Shown: one piece after another, positions 24,107-31,895 of the stretch
Layout of the letters: each line of letters begins with the position of its first letter
Position numbering within the stretch: the stretch's first letter is position 1
Source: a virus
IMG/VR virus record: IMGVR_UViG_3300030388_001881
Coordinates: 1 to 34,044 of that record
Strand: one strand, 5' to 3'
DNA length: 34,044 bases
Notes under the pieces: model-generated
Seen by the model: the letters and a program-made list of their open reading frames with translations, nothing else
Databases searched by the model: none
Told to the model about the DNA's origin: nothing
Position numbers and translations under genes: made by a program

Positions 24107-24610
24107 ATGAACATAAAAATTTATGATGATAGTGTACCTTTTTATATACGACAAAGAGTATATGATTTTATAGTCCATTCAACTTTTGTAATAAAAGGTT
24201 GGGGTGATAGTGATGATTTAGAAATTTCAAAATCAGATCTTCATTCAAGATGGAGCCTTGAAGATTTAAAAAATTGCAAACTTTACCCTTATATTAATAA
24301 AATACATTCATTTGACAACTTTGATAAATGTGTTGTTAACTTAACTAAACCAGGTGATTACCATTATACCCATACACATGGTGAAGAGACAACGGTTGTG
24401 TTGTACTATGCTAATTTAGAATGGAGAGACAGTTGGGCAGGCGAAACTATTTTTTATGACAAATATAAAAAAAATATAGCTGCCTATGAGTATACTCCAG
24501 GAAGATTAATGAAATTTAATGGAATAGCACCACATGCAATAAGACCTCAATCGTTTAACGGTCCTCAGTATAGATTTACAATTTCAATATTTTTTAATGA
24601 ATTATCTTAA
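24107..24610 (+). CDS. 2-oxoglutarate/Fe(II) oxygenase, third family
   Basis: A 167-residue oxygenase similar to phage 2OG enzymes with LYYANLEWxxxWAGETIFYD (99-118) and YTPGRLMKFNGIAPHAIRP (129-147) blocks. The first metal site reads HTHGEE (89-94) rather than the usual His-x-Asp, so His91-x-Glu93 or a double His may bind iron. The distal His is His143 and the 2OG-binding Arg is Arg156 (QYRFTISIFF). The altered motif may mean changed activity. Initiator ATG follows an AAAAAAGAA purine run only. Fourteen-nt overlap with the following gene. Confidence 0.8.
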   Translation: MNIKIYDDSVPFYIRQRVYDFIVHSTFVIKGWGDSDDLEISKSDLHSRWSLEDLKNCKLYPYINKIHSFDNFDKCVVNLTKPGDYHYTHTHGEETTVVLYYANLEWRDSWAGETIFYDKYKKNIAAYEYTPGRLMKFNGIAPHAIRPQSFNGPQYRFTISIFFNELS

Positions 24611-24938
24611 AAAAATGATGCATCTTAAAAAACTTTCTTATAAAAAATCTAATTTACCTAATGTTTCTGTTTTTTACGGAGAAGATGAAAAAGCTATTTG
24701 TGTTAAAAAGAAATCATCCGCTTATATTTCTAAAGGAAAGATTGAAGTCTTCTGTGTGCAACCAGAAGAAAATCTTCATTATGAAATAAACGTTAAAGAA
24801 GATGCTGAAATAAAAAATGAAACTAATTCATTAATTTTTGTACAATTAGGTAATAACATGCTACTGCCTTCGAAGACAGGAGATTTAATTTTTACTATTA
24901 GAAATGGAATAGAAGAAAGGATAAAAAATGAAACTTGA
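24597..24938 (+). CDS. Hypothetical beta-rich protein between oxygenases
   Basis: 113 residues with a Lys-rich start (LKKMMHLKKLSYKKSN). Alternating strands follow, such as AYISKGKIEVFCVQPEENLHYEINV and SLIFVQLGNNMLL. This could be a small cupin-like sandwich, but no metal-binding set is visible. Overlaps 14 nt with the gene before and 11 nt with the gene after, so it is part of the same transcription unit. I do not recognise the family. Confidence 0.6.
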   Translation: MNYLKKMMHLKKLSYKKSNLPNVSVFYGEDEKAICVKKKSSAYISKGKIEVFCVQPEENLHYEINVKEDAEIKNETNSLIFVQLGNNMLLPSKTGDLIFTIRNGIEERIKNET

Positions 24939-25518
24939 TAATATTTATTATTTCTTTGATGATATACACACAAAAAAGTTTTGCGATGATGTTGTTAAAA
25001 CTTGTTTAAAAAAAGCTGATGCTCAAGCAACTGTTTTTGGTGCAGATAATGGCAAAGAATTATTAAAATCTCGTAACTCTAACGTTGTTTGGATAGGTGA
25101 AGCATGGGTTATGAAACAAATAAACAAAGCTGTATACGCAGCTAATGAAAAAGCTAATTGGAATTTTAATATAGATTATTTAGAAACTCCTCAATTTACT
25201 AAGTACGGTAAAAAACAATATTATCATTGGCACATGGATGCAGGAAATATAAATACTGACTTAAATCCTTTTACCAATGGCAAAATAAGAAAACTTTCTT
25301 CTGTTACATTATTGAATGATTCCAATGAGTACGAAGGTGGGGATTTTGAATTAGGTATTCAGTTGGCAGATAGAGTAAATATTATAAAAATAAAACAATT
25401 AAACAAAAAAGGATCTTGTGTTGTTTTTCCTTCTCATTTGTGGCACAGAGTTACCCCAGTTAAAAAAGGAATAAGACATTCACTAGTTTCTTGGCATTTA
25501 GGCAAACCATTTATATAA
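24928..25518 (+). CDS. 2-oxoglutarate/Fe(II) oxygenase, prolyl-hydroxylase (PKHD)-like
   Basis: A 196-residue enzyme with the clearest triad of the set: YYHWHMDAG (98-106; His102-x-Asp104), EGGDFELG (136-143) as in PKHD/PiuC-type hydroxylases, FPSHLWHRVTPV (167-178; His173) and the 2OG-binding Arg183 in KGIRHSLVSWHLG. It would hydroxylate a protein or small molecule; substrate is unknown. It ends with a normal HLG tail, so it is intact, and is followed within 9 nt by another oxygenase with a GGAGA Shine-Dalgarno. Confidence 0.85.
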   Translation: MKLDNIYYFFDDIHTKKFCDDVVKTCLKKADAQATVFGADNGKELLKSRNSNVVWIGEAWVMKQINKAVYAANEKANWNFNIDYLETPQFTKYGKKQYYHWHMDAGNINTDLNPFTNGKIRKLSSVTLLNDSNEYEGGDFELGIQLADRVNIIKIKQLNKKGSCVVFPSHLWHRVTPVKKGIRHSLVSWHLGKPFI

Positions 25519-25527
25519 GGAGATATT

Positions 25528-26208
25528 ATGAACGACGACATACAAATAACTAAAAATGTTAAAGATAAAGACTTTAAAGAAGTTATAAAAGAAACTAAAG
25601 ATTTTTTTAAAAAGCATAAATACTTTGTAGTAAAAGATGCACTTCCACAGGAAATTGCATATCTAGCTTATGATTATCTTCAAGGAAGAAGAGCCGTTAC
25701 AGACTTTCTTTTTAATACAAAGCATATACCTAGTCATGAAACTTGGTTCGGAGTATACACCGATGAACAAATACCAGGAAGCTTTGCTATTTACGGAGAT
25801 CTTCTTATGGAAACTTTAATGAAAAAGTTTATTGTTTACTTTCAAAGGTTATTGGATTTAAATGTAGTTCCAACGTATTCTTATGCGCGAATATATAAAC
25901 GCGATGATGTTCTTTTACCACATAAAGACAGACCAGCTTGTGAACTTTCAATGACTTTAAATCTTGGTGGAGACGAATGGCCTATTTTTTTAAAATCAGG
26001 AAAAAAAATTGTTAGAACTGATTTAAAACCAGGGGATTGTTTAATCTATAAAGGAGAGGAACTAGAACATTGGAGAGACCCTTTTAAAGGCTTTGAGTGC
26101 GGTCAAGTATTTATGCATTATAATGATGTAGAAGGTCCTCATGGAACAACATGGAAATTAGATAAAAGACCTATGTTAGGTTTGTCAAGTGAGTTTTGTA
26201 GTAAATAA
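25528..26208 (+). CDS. 2-oxoglutarate/Fe(II) oxygenase, fifth distinct family member
   Basis: 226 residues. The first metal site is LLPHKDRPACELSMTLNLGG (129-148; His132-x-Asp134), the distal one LEHWRDPFKG (179-188; His181), with DLKPGDCLIYKG between as in other phage/cyanophage 2OG enzymes. N-terminal 60 residues form helices. AAGGAGA precedes the ATG. It is the last gene of the rightward group and ends 8 nt before a convergent gene without any terminator visible. Confidence 0.82.
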   Translation: MNDDIQITKNVKDKDFKEVIKETKDFFKKHKYFVVKDALPQEIAYLAYDYLQGRRAVTDFLFNTKHIPSHETWFGVYTDEQIPGSFAIYGDLLMETLMKKFIVYFQRLLDLNVVPTYSYARIYKRDDVLLPHKDRPACELSMTLNLGGDEWPIFLKSGKKIVRTDLKPGDCLIYKGEELEHWRDPFKGFECGQVFMHYNDVEGPHGTTWKLDKRPMLGLSSEFCSK

Positions 26209-26216
26209 TCTTTTAA

Positions 26217-26762
26217 CTAATCCCAGGTACCATTAGGTTCCCAAGATTCTGTTGCATTATTCCATTCTAATTTAATATTGGTTATTTCTTTATTTAAGTG
26301 TTCAGCTAGAAATCCTTTTGTGTTGTCTGCTTGATATGAATTTTCATCCCAAATAAAAGATATTCCTAATGGTTCAGCCACATTTCCTGTACCAAAATCA
26401 TAACGATCAACGCTAGGTCTGGTTATACCAAAAGGAGACTTCCATAAAGCATCATTTGTATCTAAAGTCCAACTACCTACACCACCAATATTATTTATAG
26501 TTGGGGCAGGAAACCAAAAAAAATCATTAATAGAATCATACAACATATTAATTCCTGCTGGATGTTTTCTAAAAAGATTAGGGCTACTTGGTAAGGGTGA
26601 TGTTAATTTATAGTTATTAGCAACCCCGCCATGAACAGAATGTAAAAAATTTTGTCCGACAGACTCTACAATATTTCCATTTTCATCTGATGTGTCAGCA
26701 TCAGCTACTACTTCTACTTGAATGACAATGTTGTTTTCGTCTATTGTTGCAAAATACTCCAT
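26217..26762 (-). CDS. Tail-fibre accessory protein (MxxFATIDENN type)
   Basis: 181 residues. EYFATIDENNIVIQVEVVADADTSDENGNIVESVGQNFL (2-40) is a signature repeated in marine phage proteins located beside tail-fibre genes. These are thought to be fibre-associated or tip proteins; the C-terminal half is aromatic and Asn-rich (WNNATESWEPNGTWD). Position immediately after the glycine-rich fibre supports an adhesin accessory role. AAAAGG precedes the ATG. Confidence 0.7.
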   Translation of the reverse strand: MEYFATIDENNIVIQVEVVADADTSDENGNIVESVGQNFLHSVHGGVANNYKLTSPLPSSPNLFRKHPAGINMLYDSINDFFWFPAPTINNIGGVGSWTLDTNDALWKSPFGITRPSVDRYDFGTGNVAEPLGISFIWDENSYQADNTKGFLAEHLNKEITNIKLEWNNATESWEPNGTWD

Positions 26763-26770
26763 ATTACCTT

Positions 26771-27814
26771 TTATTGAAACTTATATCTAATGATTACAAC
26801 GCCACTTCCAGAAGCCGCTGGGTGATAGGTACTTGGACTTGGTAGACCAGCTCCGCCACCGCCACCTAGACCGTTAGTACCAGCAGTAGCTGCTGCAGCA
26901 CCTGGACCAGAACTTTTAGCTCCACTTCCACCACCGCCAGCTCCGCCAGCTCCAGCAGGTCCACCTGGACCACCTTGTAAACTACCGCCACCGCCACCAG
27001 CATAAGTAACCGCACTTCCTGTAATACTGTTTGGAGAACCAGCTCCGCCAGCTCCTGCTGTGTGAGGAGATTGACTTCCGTTTCCACCAGCCGCACTAGC
27101 TCCTCCGCCACCGCCACCAGCATCAACAGACCCAGGATTAGAATTTCCACCAGCGTTTCCTTGTGGAGGACTTGTAGGAGGAGTATTTCCTGCTCCGCCA
27201 CCGCCATTTTTAGATCCACCGCCACCCGATGCTCCTGCACTTCCAGTTCGGGGCGATTCGAATGTTCCTCCGCCACCGCCACCAGCAGATGTAATACTTG
27301 AAACTGTTGAAACTCCTCCGTTTGCTCCCGCACCGAAACCACTTGGATTACCAGGAGCTCCCGCAGCACCTACCGAAATAGGATAACCTTGAGCACTAAC
27401 TGATAAACCTCCAGTTGCAGGGCTTGGAAAATTTGTTCTATATCCTCCAGCTCCACCACCACCACCTTGAGCAGAACCGCCCGCACCAGCTACCGTTAGA
27501 AACTCTATGCTATTAGAACCCGCAGAATTTCCTGCGTCATTAACAGTGAAAGTTGCAGCTGAAGTAAATGTATGAACTTTGTAGTCACCACTTGTTGCTA
27601 TTGAACCACCACTTGCTGATATGAATGATGCATTAACAGCGCCATAATAATCAGAAAAAGTAACTGTTCCTGATGTTGGAATACTTGAATTAGTAGGTAC
27701 GTTAGGAACAAGAGGACCTGATCTGTAATATTCACTTATAGAATGGGGAGTTGAACCTCCAAATTCGTCTACAAGATCTTGTATTGATACTGCTCCACTG
27801 GAAGGGACTGCCAT
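26771..27814 (-). CDS. Glycine-rich tail fibre / receptor-binding protein
   Basis: 347 residues. The N-terminal 65 residues (SGAVSIQDLVDEFGG...SGTVTFSDYYGA) are the attachment domain seen in many marine phage fibres. Residues about 85-320 are a glycine-rich domain with repeated runs of five or six Gly (SAQGGGGGAGGY, AGGGGGGTF, AGGGGGGAS). The end VVIIRYKF closes it. Such domains form receptor-binding polyglycine-II bundles in other phage adhesins. The DNA has four exact copies of one GC-rich 14-mer. It lies between S74 fibre and accessory genes. Confidence 0.8.
   Translation of the reverse strand: MAVPSSGAVSIQDLVDEFGGSTPHSISEYYRSGPLVPNVPTNSSIPTSGTVTFSDYYGAVNASFISASGGSIATSGDYKVHTFTSAATFTVNDAGNSAGSNSIEFLTVAGAGGSAQGGGGGAGGYRTNFPSPATGGLSVSAQGYPISVGAAGAPGNPSGFGAGANGGVSTVSSITSAGGGGGGTFESPRTGSAGASGGGGSKNGGGGAGNTPPTSPPQGNAGGNSNPGSVDAGGGGGGASAAGGNGSQSPHTAGAGGAGSPNSITGSAVTYAGGGGGSLQGGPGGPAGAGGAGGGGSGAKSSGPGAAAATAGTNGLGGGGGAGLPSPSTYHPAASGSGVVIIRYKFQ
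26853..27283. repeat. Dispersed exact 14-mers coding for poly-Gly
   Basis: CCGCCACCGCCACC occurs exactly at 26853-26866, 26985-26998, 27105-27118 and 27270-27283; a near copy lies around 27193-27206. On the coding strand it reads GGTGGCGGTGGCGG. Codon choice is identical in every copy, although glycine has four codons, which suggests homogenisation by recombination. Confidence 0.8.
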
Positions 27815-27815
27815 T

Positions 27816-29108
27816 TTATTTTCCTTTTAATTTATCTATTTGCCCTTGTAAATCTTTTACAGCTTCAATTAAAACACCTACCATATTTCCGTAAGCTACT
27901 GATAAATACTCTTGTTTATCGTGAACAACTTGAGGAAGAATTTTTTGTATTTCCTGGGCAATTACTCCTGTACCATTAACTCCGTCTCTTTTAAAAGTAA
28001 CTCCTCTCATTTGTAAAACTTTTTCTAAACCATTTTCAATAGTTTTAATTTCTGTTTTTAATCTTTCATCGGAAAAAGCTGTTACATCATTGTTAAATGT
28101 TGCTGCACCCGCAGCTGACATATCTAAAGTTAATGCTGTGATAGCAGATCCGCCATCATTACCTTGAAATATCATATCTTTATCAGATACAATAGATTTA
28201 AATGTTAAATTACTTGAAGTAAGATTTATATTACCTTCATGTGTACCAGCAGAACTTAATTTAATATCATCACCTGCAGCATCAAGAATAATATCTCCTG
28301 CAACATCAAGTGTTAAATCACCTGAAGATAAATCTATTTCTGTTCCATCGATTGTAATGTTATCTGCTTTTAAACCTGCATTTGCCGTTACAACTCCATT
28401 AAATGAAGCAGCTCCTGCGTCCGACATATCTAAAGTTAAAGCCGTAATAGCTGATCCACCGTCATTACCTTTTAATACAAAATCTTTATCTGATACTGCT
28501 GTTGTTATTACTAAGTCACCTGAGTTTGCTGTTGTTAAATTTGCTACATCAATATTAGCCATTTTAATGTCTATTTTATCGTCTGTATCGGATGTTATAC
28601 TTGTATCACCATCTAGATCTAAAACTAACTCACCACCATTTAAATCTACTCCTGATGTTACAATTGAACCCATAGAAGTAAATACATCAAACCAGTTGGT
28701 TCCATCTGTAGAAACTAAACGATTTGCTCCGTTAGCTATTGAAATAGTATTTCCCGTTGCACCTAGACGACATGTCATTGCATAAGGACCACTTGATCCT
28801 GAATCTGTTGTAACATTACTTATTAAGTAAACTTTTTGAGTTGCTGGAAATTGAGCTATACGTATTGCACTGTGAGCCCCTGTTAGTCGAATATGTGAGT
28901 TTCTTGCTTGATTGGCTGATTGCGATTGAGGACCGTCAGCATTAGTAAGTGTAGTTACAGCGTTATTCCCGCAGGCAACGCTTACAATCCCTGCTATAGC
29001 AAACTCTATAGATTGTGAAAAATTATTGTTTGTAATAGTTCCCCAAGTACCAGAGTTTTCCCCATTTACTTGTAGTTCTATTCTTAAACTTGTTGAATAT
29101 GTAGACAT
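27816..29108 (-). CDS. Tail fibre with C-terminal S74 intramolecular chaperone
   Basis: 430 residues. The N-terminus STSLRIELQVNGENSGTWGTITNNNFSQSIE (5-35) is the usual virion-attachment segment. The middle is beta-repeat with two copies of GNDGGSAITALTLDMSxAGAAxFN. From residue 344, AFSDERLKTEIKTIENGLEKV... through GVIAQEIQKILPQVV is the S74 peptidase/chaperone domain: Ser346 with Lys350 forms the Ser-Lys dyad that releases the domain after the fibre trimer has folded. The C-terminal helix (LIEAVKDLQGQIDKLKGK) is the trimerising coil. Preceded by AGGAG and a promoter candidate at 29127-29153. Confidence 0.88.
   Translation of the reverse strand: MSTYSTSLRIELQVNGENSGTWGTITNNNFSQSIEFAIAGIVSVACGNNAVTTLTNADGPQSQSANQARNSHIRLTGAHSAIRIAQFPATQKVYLISNVTTDSGSSGPYAMTCRLGATGNTISIANGANRLVSTDGTNWFDVFTSMGSIVTSGVDLNGGELVLDLDGDTSITSDTDDKIDIKMANIDVANLTTANSGDLVITTAVSDKDFVLKGNDGGSAITALTLDMSDAGAASFNGVVTANAGLKADNITIDGTEIDLSSGDLTLDVAGDIILDAAGDDIKLSSAGTHEGNINLTSSNLTFKSIVSDKDMIFQGNDGGSAITALTLDMSAAGAATFNNDVTAFSDERLKTEIKTIENGLEKVLQMRGVTFKRDGVNGTGVIAQEIQKILPQVVHDKQEYLSVAYGNMVGVLIEAVKDLQGQIDKLKGK
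28084..28496. repeat. Two-copy internal repeat of the S74 fibre gene
   Basis: Segments 28084-28190 and 28389-28496 are imperfect direct copies (about 107 nt). Both code for SDKDxxxxGNDGGSAITALTLDMSxAGAAxFN, a beta-repeat unit of the fibre shaft. Confidence 0.7.
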
Positions 29109-29126
29109 TTAATCTCCTAAGTAAGT

Positions 29127-29153
29127 ATTATCTATTATTATAAAGTTTGTCAA
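29127..29153 (-). promoter_or_regulatory. Promoter candidate for tail fibre genes
   Basis: Minus strand: a perfect -35 TTGACA (29153-29148), 15-nt spacer, GATAAT (29132-29127). The spacer is 2 nt short of ideal. The -35 sits in an AAAGTTT-TGAC-AAACTTT hairpin. It lies in the only gap (about 50 nt) in this stretch, just before the S74 fibre gene. Confidence 0.4.
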
Positions 29154-29159
29154 AACTTT

Positions 29160-30287
29160 TTATGCAGCTTTAGTCACTTCTACCCAACTGATAGCGCTGT
29201 TTGAATCATCAACAGTATTCCAACTTGTAATGTCAATACTTCCAGTAGAGATTGTAGCTTGTACTCCTGTTAAAGTCAAGGTGGAGCTTGCTGTAATAAT
29301 TGGATTACCAAGGGAGCTTGTAGCTTGTACTCCTGTGAAAGCATAAGAAGATTCTTGTGTCGCTTGCCCTATAGCCGATGTTGCGGCTTGTCCTGTTGGT
29401 GTAATACTTACAGATCCAATGAAAGTTATATCACCTTCAGAAGCTGTTAGCGCATTTCCTGTTGCTGTTACATTTCCTGCCCCTGATATTGTTGCAGCAC
29501 CTATAGCCGATGTGGTACCTACCCCTGTTGCCGTAACAACACATGATCCTGATACTGTTTCTGTTCCAAGACTTGCTGTCATTGGATTACCCGCAGGTAA
29601 AACACTTGGACTAATCGCAATTATTGGAGTTCCTAAACTAACATCTAGTTCTGGTTCACTTGATGCTACAACCGTTATTGTTGCATCAGCCGTTATAGAA
29701 TAAGTTCCAATTGAAACTGCGGAACTTACGCCTGTTAAAAATATAGATGTACCTACTGTTCCCACAGCAGAAGACATTCCTGCACTTGTTATTGTTGGAG
29801 CAACGCTACCAACAAAACCTATATCTCCAGTAGTAGTCGTTGCACCTACGCCTGTTAGAGCATATGAAGTTTGAAGTGTACCCCATAAATTATCTCCCCA
29901 ACCAATAACTTCGCCAGTAGATCCATTAAAGGCTCTTCCCCAACCACTTTGAAAACCAGTTGTTACAAGAGACGTACCATCGCCAAGAGCGGATGTTAAT
30001 CCGATGCCTGTTGCTGTAACAACGCATGATCCTGTGACAGATGTTGGTGTATTAGTATTTGATTGTAGTTGTTCGCCTACAGCAGTTAAAGTTTGACCTC
30101 CCGTTCCTACAGCCGTACCTGTAGCGGACGTAGTACCAAGACCCGTAAGTGTTACATTACACGTACCCGTAATAGTTGGGGTAGTGGTTGCTGAAGTGAG
30201 GCTGACACCCGTTGCTTCGACAGGAGCTTGTTGTCCCCATGTACCACTGCCCCAAGTTTGTCGGCCCCATCCTTGGACGGTGGCCAT
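29160..30287 (-). CDS. Repetitive beta-rich tail-associated protein with WG motifs
   Basis: 375 residues composed of about nine short repeats of the type TGVxxTSAxGxxTITGxxxVTxTG. The start VQGWGRQTWGSGTWGQQAPVEATG (4-27) and a central GWGDNLWG have the tryptophan-glycine motif also seen in the 20487-22367 hub protein. Many marine phages have this architecture beside fibre genes; a stacked beta-solenoid or fibre shaft is likely, but no chemistry is implied. Preceded by 11 nt from the 30299 gene; it is in the leftward structural operon. Confidence 0.7.
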   Translation of the reverse strand: MATVQGWGRQTWGSGTWGQQAPVEATGVSLTSATTTPTITGTCNVTLTGLGTTSATGTAVGTGGQTLTAVGEQLQSNTNTPTSVTGSCVVTATGIGLTSALGDGTSLVTTGFQSGWGRAFNGSTGEVIGWGDNLWGTLQTSYALTGVGATTTTGDIGFVGSVAPTITSAGMSSAVGTVGTSIFLTGVSSAVSIGTYSITADATITVVASSEPELDVSLGTPIIAISPSVLPAGNPMTASLGTETVSGSCVVTATGVGTTSAIGAATISGAGNVTATGNALTASEGDITFIGSVSITPTGQAATSAIGQATQESSYAFTGVQATSSLGNPIITASSTLTLTGVQATISTGSIDITSWNTVDDSNSAISWVEVTKAA

Positions 30288-30298
30288 AAATTATTTCC

Positions 30299-30748
30299 TT
30301 ATGCTATTCTTAGAATTGCAGCGGTAGCTTCAGCAGCAGGGAATGTAATTGTAAACGTTCCTGATGTTGAAGTTTTAACTCCACCAAAATCTAAAACACA
30401 AACAGCGGCATTAGTAGTTAAACCTGTAACGGTTGAACTATTATAAATTACAGCAGCTTGCGCTGAAATAGTTGCACTTGTAAACGATAAGTCTGGTGAG
30501 AAATCACAAACAGCCGTATCACTTGATAATACAGGTGTTACTGATGTTAGAGCTCCTCCGCCTTCTGCGTAAGTTCCTGAAGCCGCTACCTCATCGGTTT
30601 GTTGAAATACAGTTGTTGATTTCGATAATGTTGCTTCTGCGTCGTATAATGCTAGTTTAAAAGCGTTCCCTGTCGTAGCCGTAAAATTGTGTAGGCCTTT
30701 CAGGATCTCCACTTTAAAACTGTTAGATACAGCTTGAGTAATTGCCAT
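30299..30748 (-). CDS. Conserved phage structural protein of unknown role (149 residues)
   Basis: Begins ITQAVSNSFKVEILKGLHNFTATTGNAFKLALYDAEATL (3-41), a pattern I recognise from small structural proteins of marine podovirus-like phages. The remainder is Thr/Ser/Ala beta-rich and ends FPAAEATAAILRI. Probably a tail or decoration beta-sandwich. It is flanked by neck-type genes upstream and the WG-repeat protein downstream. Confidence 0.68.
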   Translation of the reverse strand: MAITQAVSNSFKVEILKGLHNFTATTGNAFKLALYDAEATLSKSTTVFQQTDEVAASGTYAEGGGALTSVTPVLSSDTAVCDFSPDLSFTSATISAQAAVIYNSSTVTGLTTNAAVCVLDFGGVKTSTSGTFTITFPAAEATAAILRIA

Positions 30749-30759
30749 AATAATATCTC

Positions 30760-31425
30760 CTATGGGTTCCTTGATTCGAGAGGGATACGAATAACGCCGT
30801 CCCGAAATTCGTCTCTACGGTCACGCCCCATCTCATATGTAGCGAGAGCCTGTATAGACTGATTAAACATTTTATCATAGTATTGTATCATATCCGCTGG
30901 ACCTTTCAAGTATCCAAGTGCTTGTAAAATACAACCATATAAAAGCACGTTCGGAGCATTTTGACTTAACCAAGTAGATGTTTGTGTACTGGATAAACCA
31001 TCTGGCTTATACGTGTATGCGAGTTCACATGTTAATGCAGCACTCGGGGTTGGCGCAATATAGTGCGTGTTGTCGTCCCACATAGCATAATACTTAGGGG
31101 TACCTGTCGATGTTCTATCAGGCCAATACTCATTCATAAAGGAAATATCTTTCTGTAGCAAGAACGTTCTCTCTGGAGTTGCTGAAGTAGCATCGAAAGT
31201 TTGAATAAATCGTGTGTTTTGCCAGTCTGATGGCAAAGGTAAAAAAGCATTACCTATAGTTAATGTAGCAGTATCATATTTACGGTAATAGGTAAGATCA
31301 ACAGTTCTTAAAATTTGATCCTCTATAGACTCTATAAAAGGTGTAATAACAGTATCAGGTAAAACGGAAGTTGTTGTTTCTGTATAATTTCTTACATTGT
31401 CATTTAAAACAGAATATTCGGTCAT
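30760..31425 (-). CDS. Neck adaptor-like structural protein
   Basis: 221 residues with a helical ring-adaptor profile: FIESIEDQILRTVDLTYYRKYDT (30-52), then LPLPSDWQNTRFIQTF (62-77), ending QSIQALATYEMGRDRRDEFRDGVIRIPL. The order (ribose-like helical start, LPxDW, then YxMWDD...IxPTP) matches phage adaptor proteins of the SU10/P22 gp4 class that join portal to tail hub. Overlaps the upstream gene by 4 nt (ATGA type). Confidence 0.68.
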   Translation of the reverse strand: MTEYSVLNDNVRNYTETTTSVLPDTVITPFIESIEDQILRTVDLTYYRKYDTATLTIGNAFLPLPSDWQNTRFIQTFDATSATPERTFLLQKDISFMNEYWPDRTSTGTPKYYAMWDDNTHYIAPTPSAALTCELAYTYKPDGLSSTQTSTWLSQNAPNVLLYGCILQALGYLKGPADMIQYYDKMFNQSIQALATYEMGRDRRDEFRDGVIRIPLESRNP

Positions 31426-31886
31426 GATATGCTCACTGTAACATTTCCAGTTCTACTTATCAATGCTGTTGGTTGCATCGGTTGTTGTAAACTTAAAGGC
31501 ATCATACTTTTTCGAGTTCCTACATAAGTTGCTCCATTAGCATGATACGCAGTAAATGATTCATCTAGTGTTTGAAAACTATTCACAGCTAATCCGTCAC
31601 CACCACTATTATACACACCTAATCCTATTTCATCAGCATTAACTATAGCAGGACCTTGTGGTCCACCTAAAAAAACTCGAGCTGAAACAATTTGAGGTTT
31701 GGCGTGCTGTAAAGCTTGAAAATCTGTAGGATGATTTTTAGGGTTTAACTGAGGTTGTTTTTTTTCAAATTCAGAAACATGTACCCAAGACCCAGTCCAT
31801 TCTTGAACCATCTCATTATAAGGATAAGCCATTCCTGACCTATCTGATATTCTTAAAGCAAACTTACCGGAAGCGTATTTACCCAT
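31422..31886 (-). CDS. Conserved marine phage structural-region protein (154 residues)
   Basis: GKYASGKFALRISDRSGMAYPYNEMVQEWTGSWVHVSEFEKKQPQLNPKNH is a highly characteristic N-terminal block that I recognise from many marine phages beside neck genes. It contains paired basic and aromatic positions but no enzyme motif. Possibly a neck or tail-interface protein. The C-terminal 50 residues are Gly/Gln-rich beta. Overlaps the downstream gene by 4 nt. Confidence 0.72.
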   Translation of the reverse strand: MGKYASGKFALRISDRSGMAYPYNEMVQEWTGSWVHVSEFEKKQPQLNPKNHPTDFQALQHAKPQIVSARVFLGGPQGPAIVNADEIGLGVYNSGGDGLAVNSFQTLDESFTAYHANGATYVGTRKSMMPLSLQQPMQPTALISRTGNVTVSIS

Positions 31887-31895
31887 TTATAACTC

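Noticed and set aside
24079-24126. Fifteen-residue frame MKVTELEKRNEHKNL before the 24107 gene
   Set aside because: No Shine-Dalgarno and too short to judge; it could be a leader peptide, but there is no positive evidence.
23972-24178. N-terminal extension of the small Cys-rich protein up to 24178
   Set aside because: Hydrophobic and Phe/Leu-rich as expected for antisense AT-rich DNA, overlaps the 24107 gene; AGGAAAT supports the ATG at 23971.
26866-27369. 167-residue minus-strand frame within the glycine-rich fibre gene
   Set aside because: The Val/Ala/Glu/Leu pattern is just poly-Gly DNA read in another frame; no start signal.
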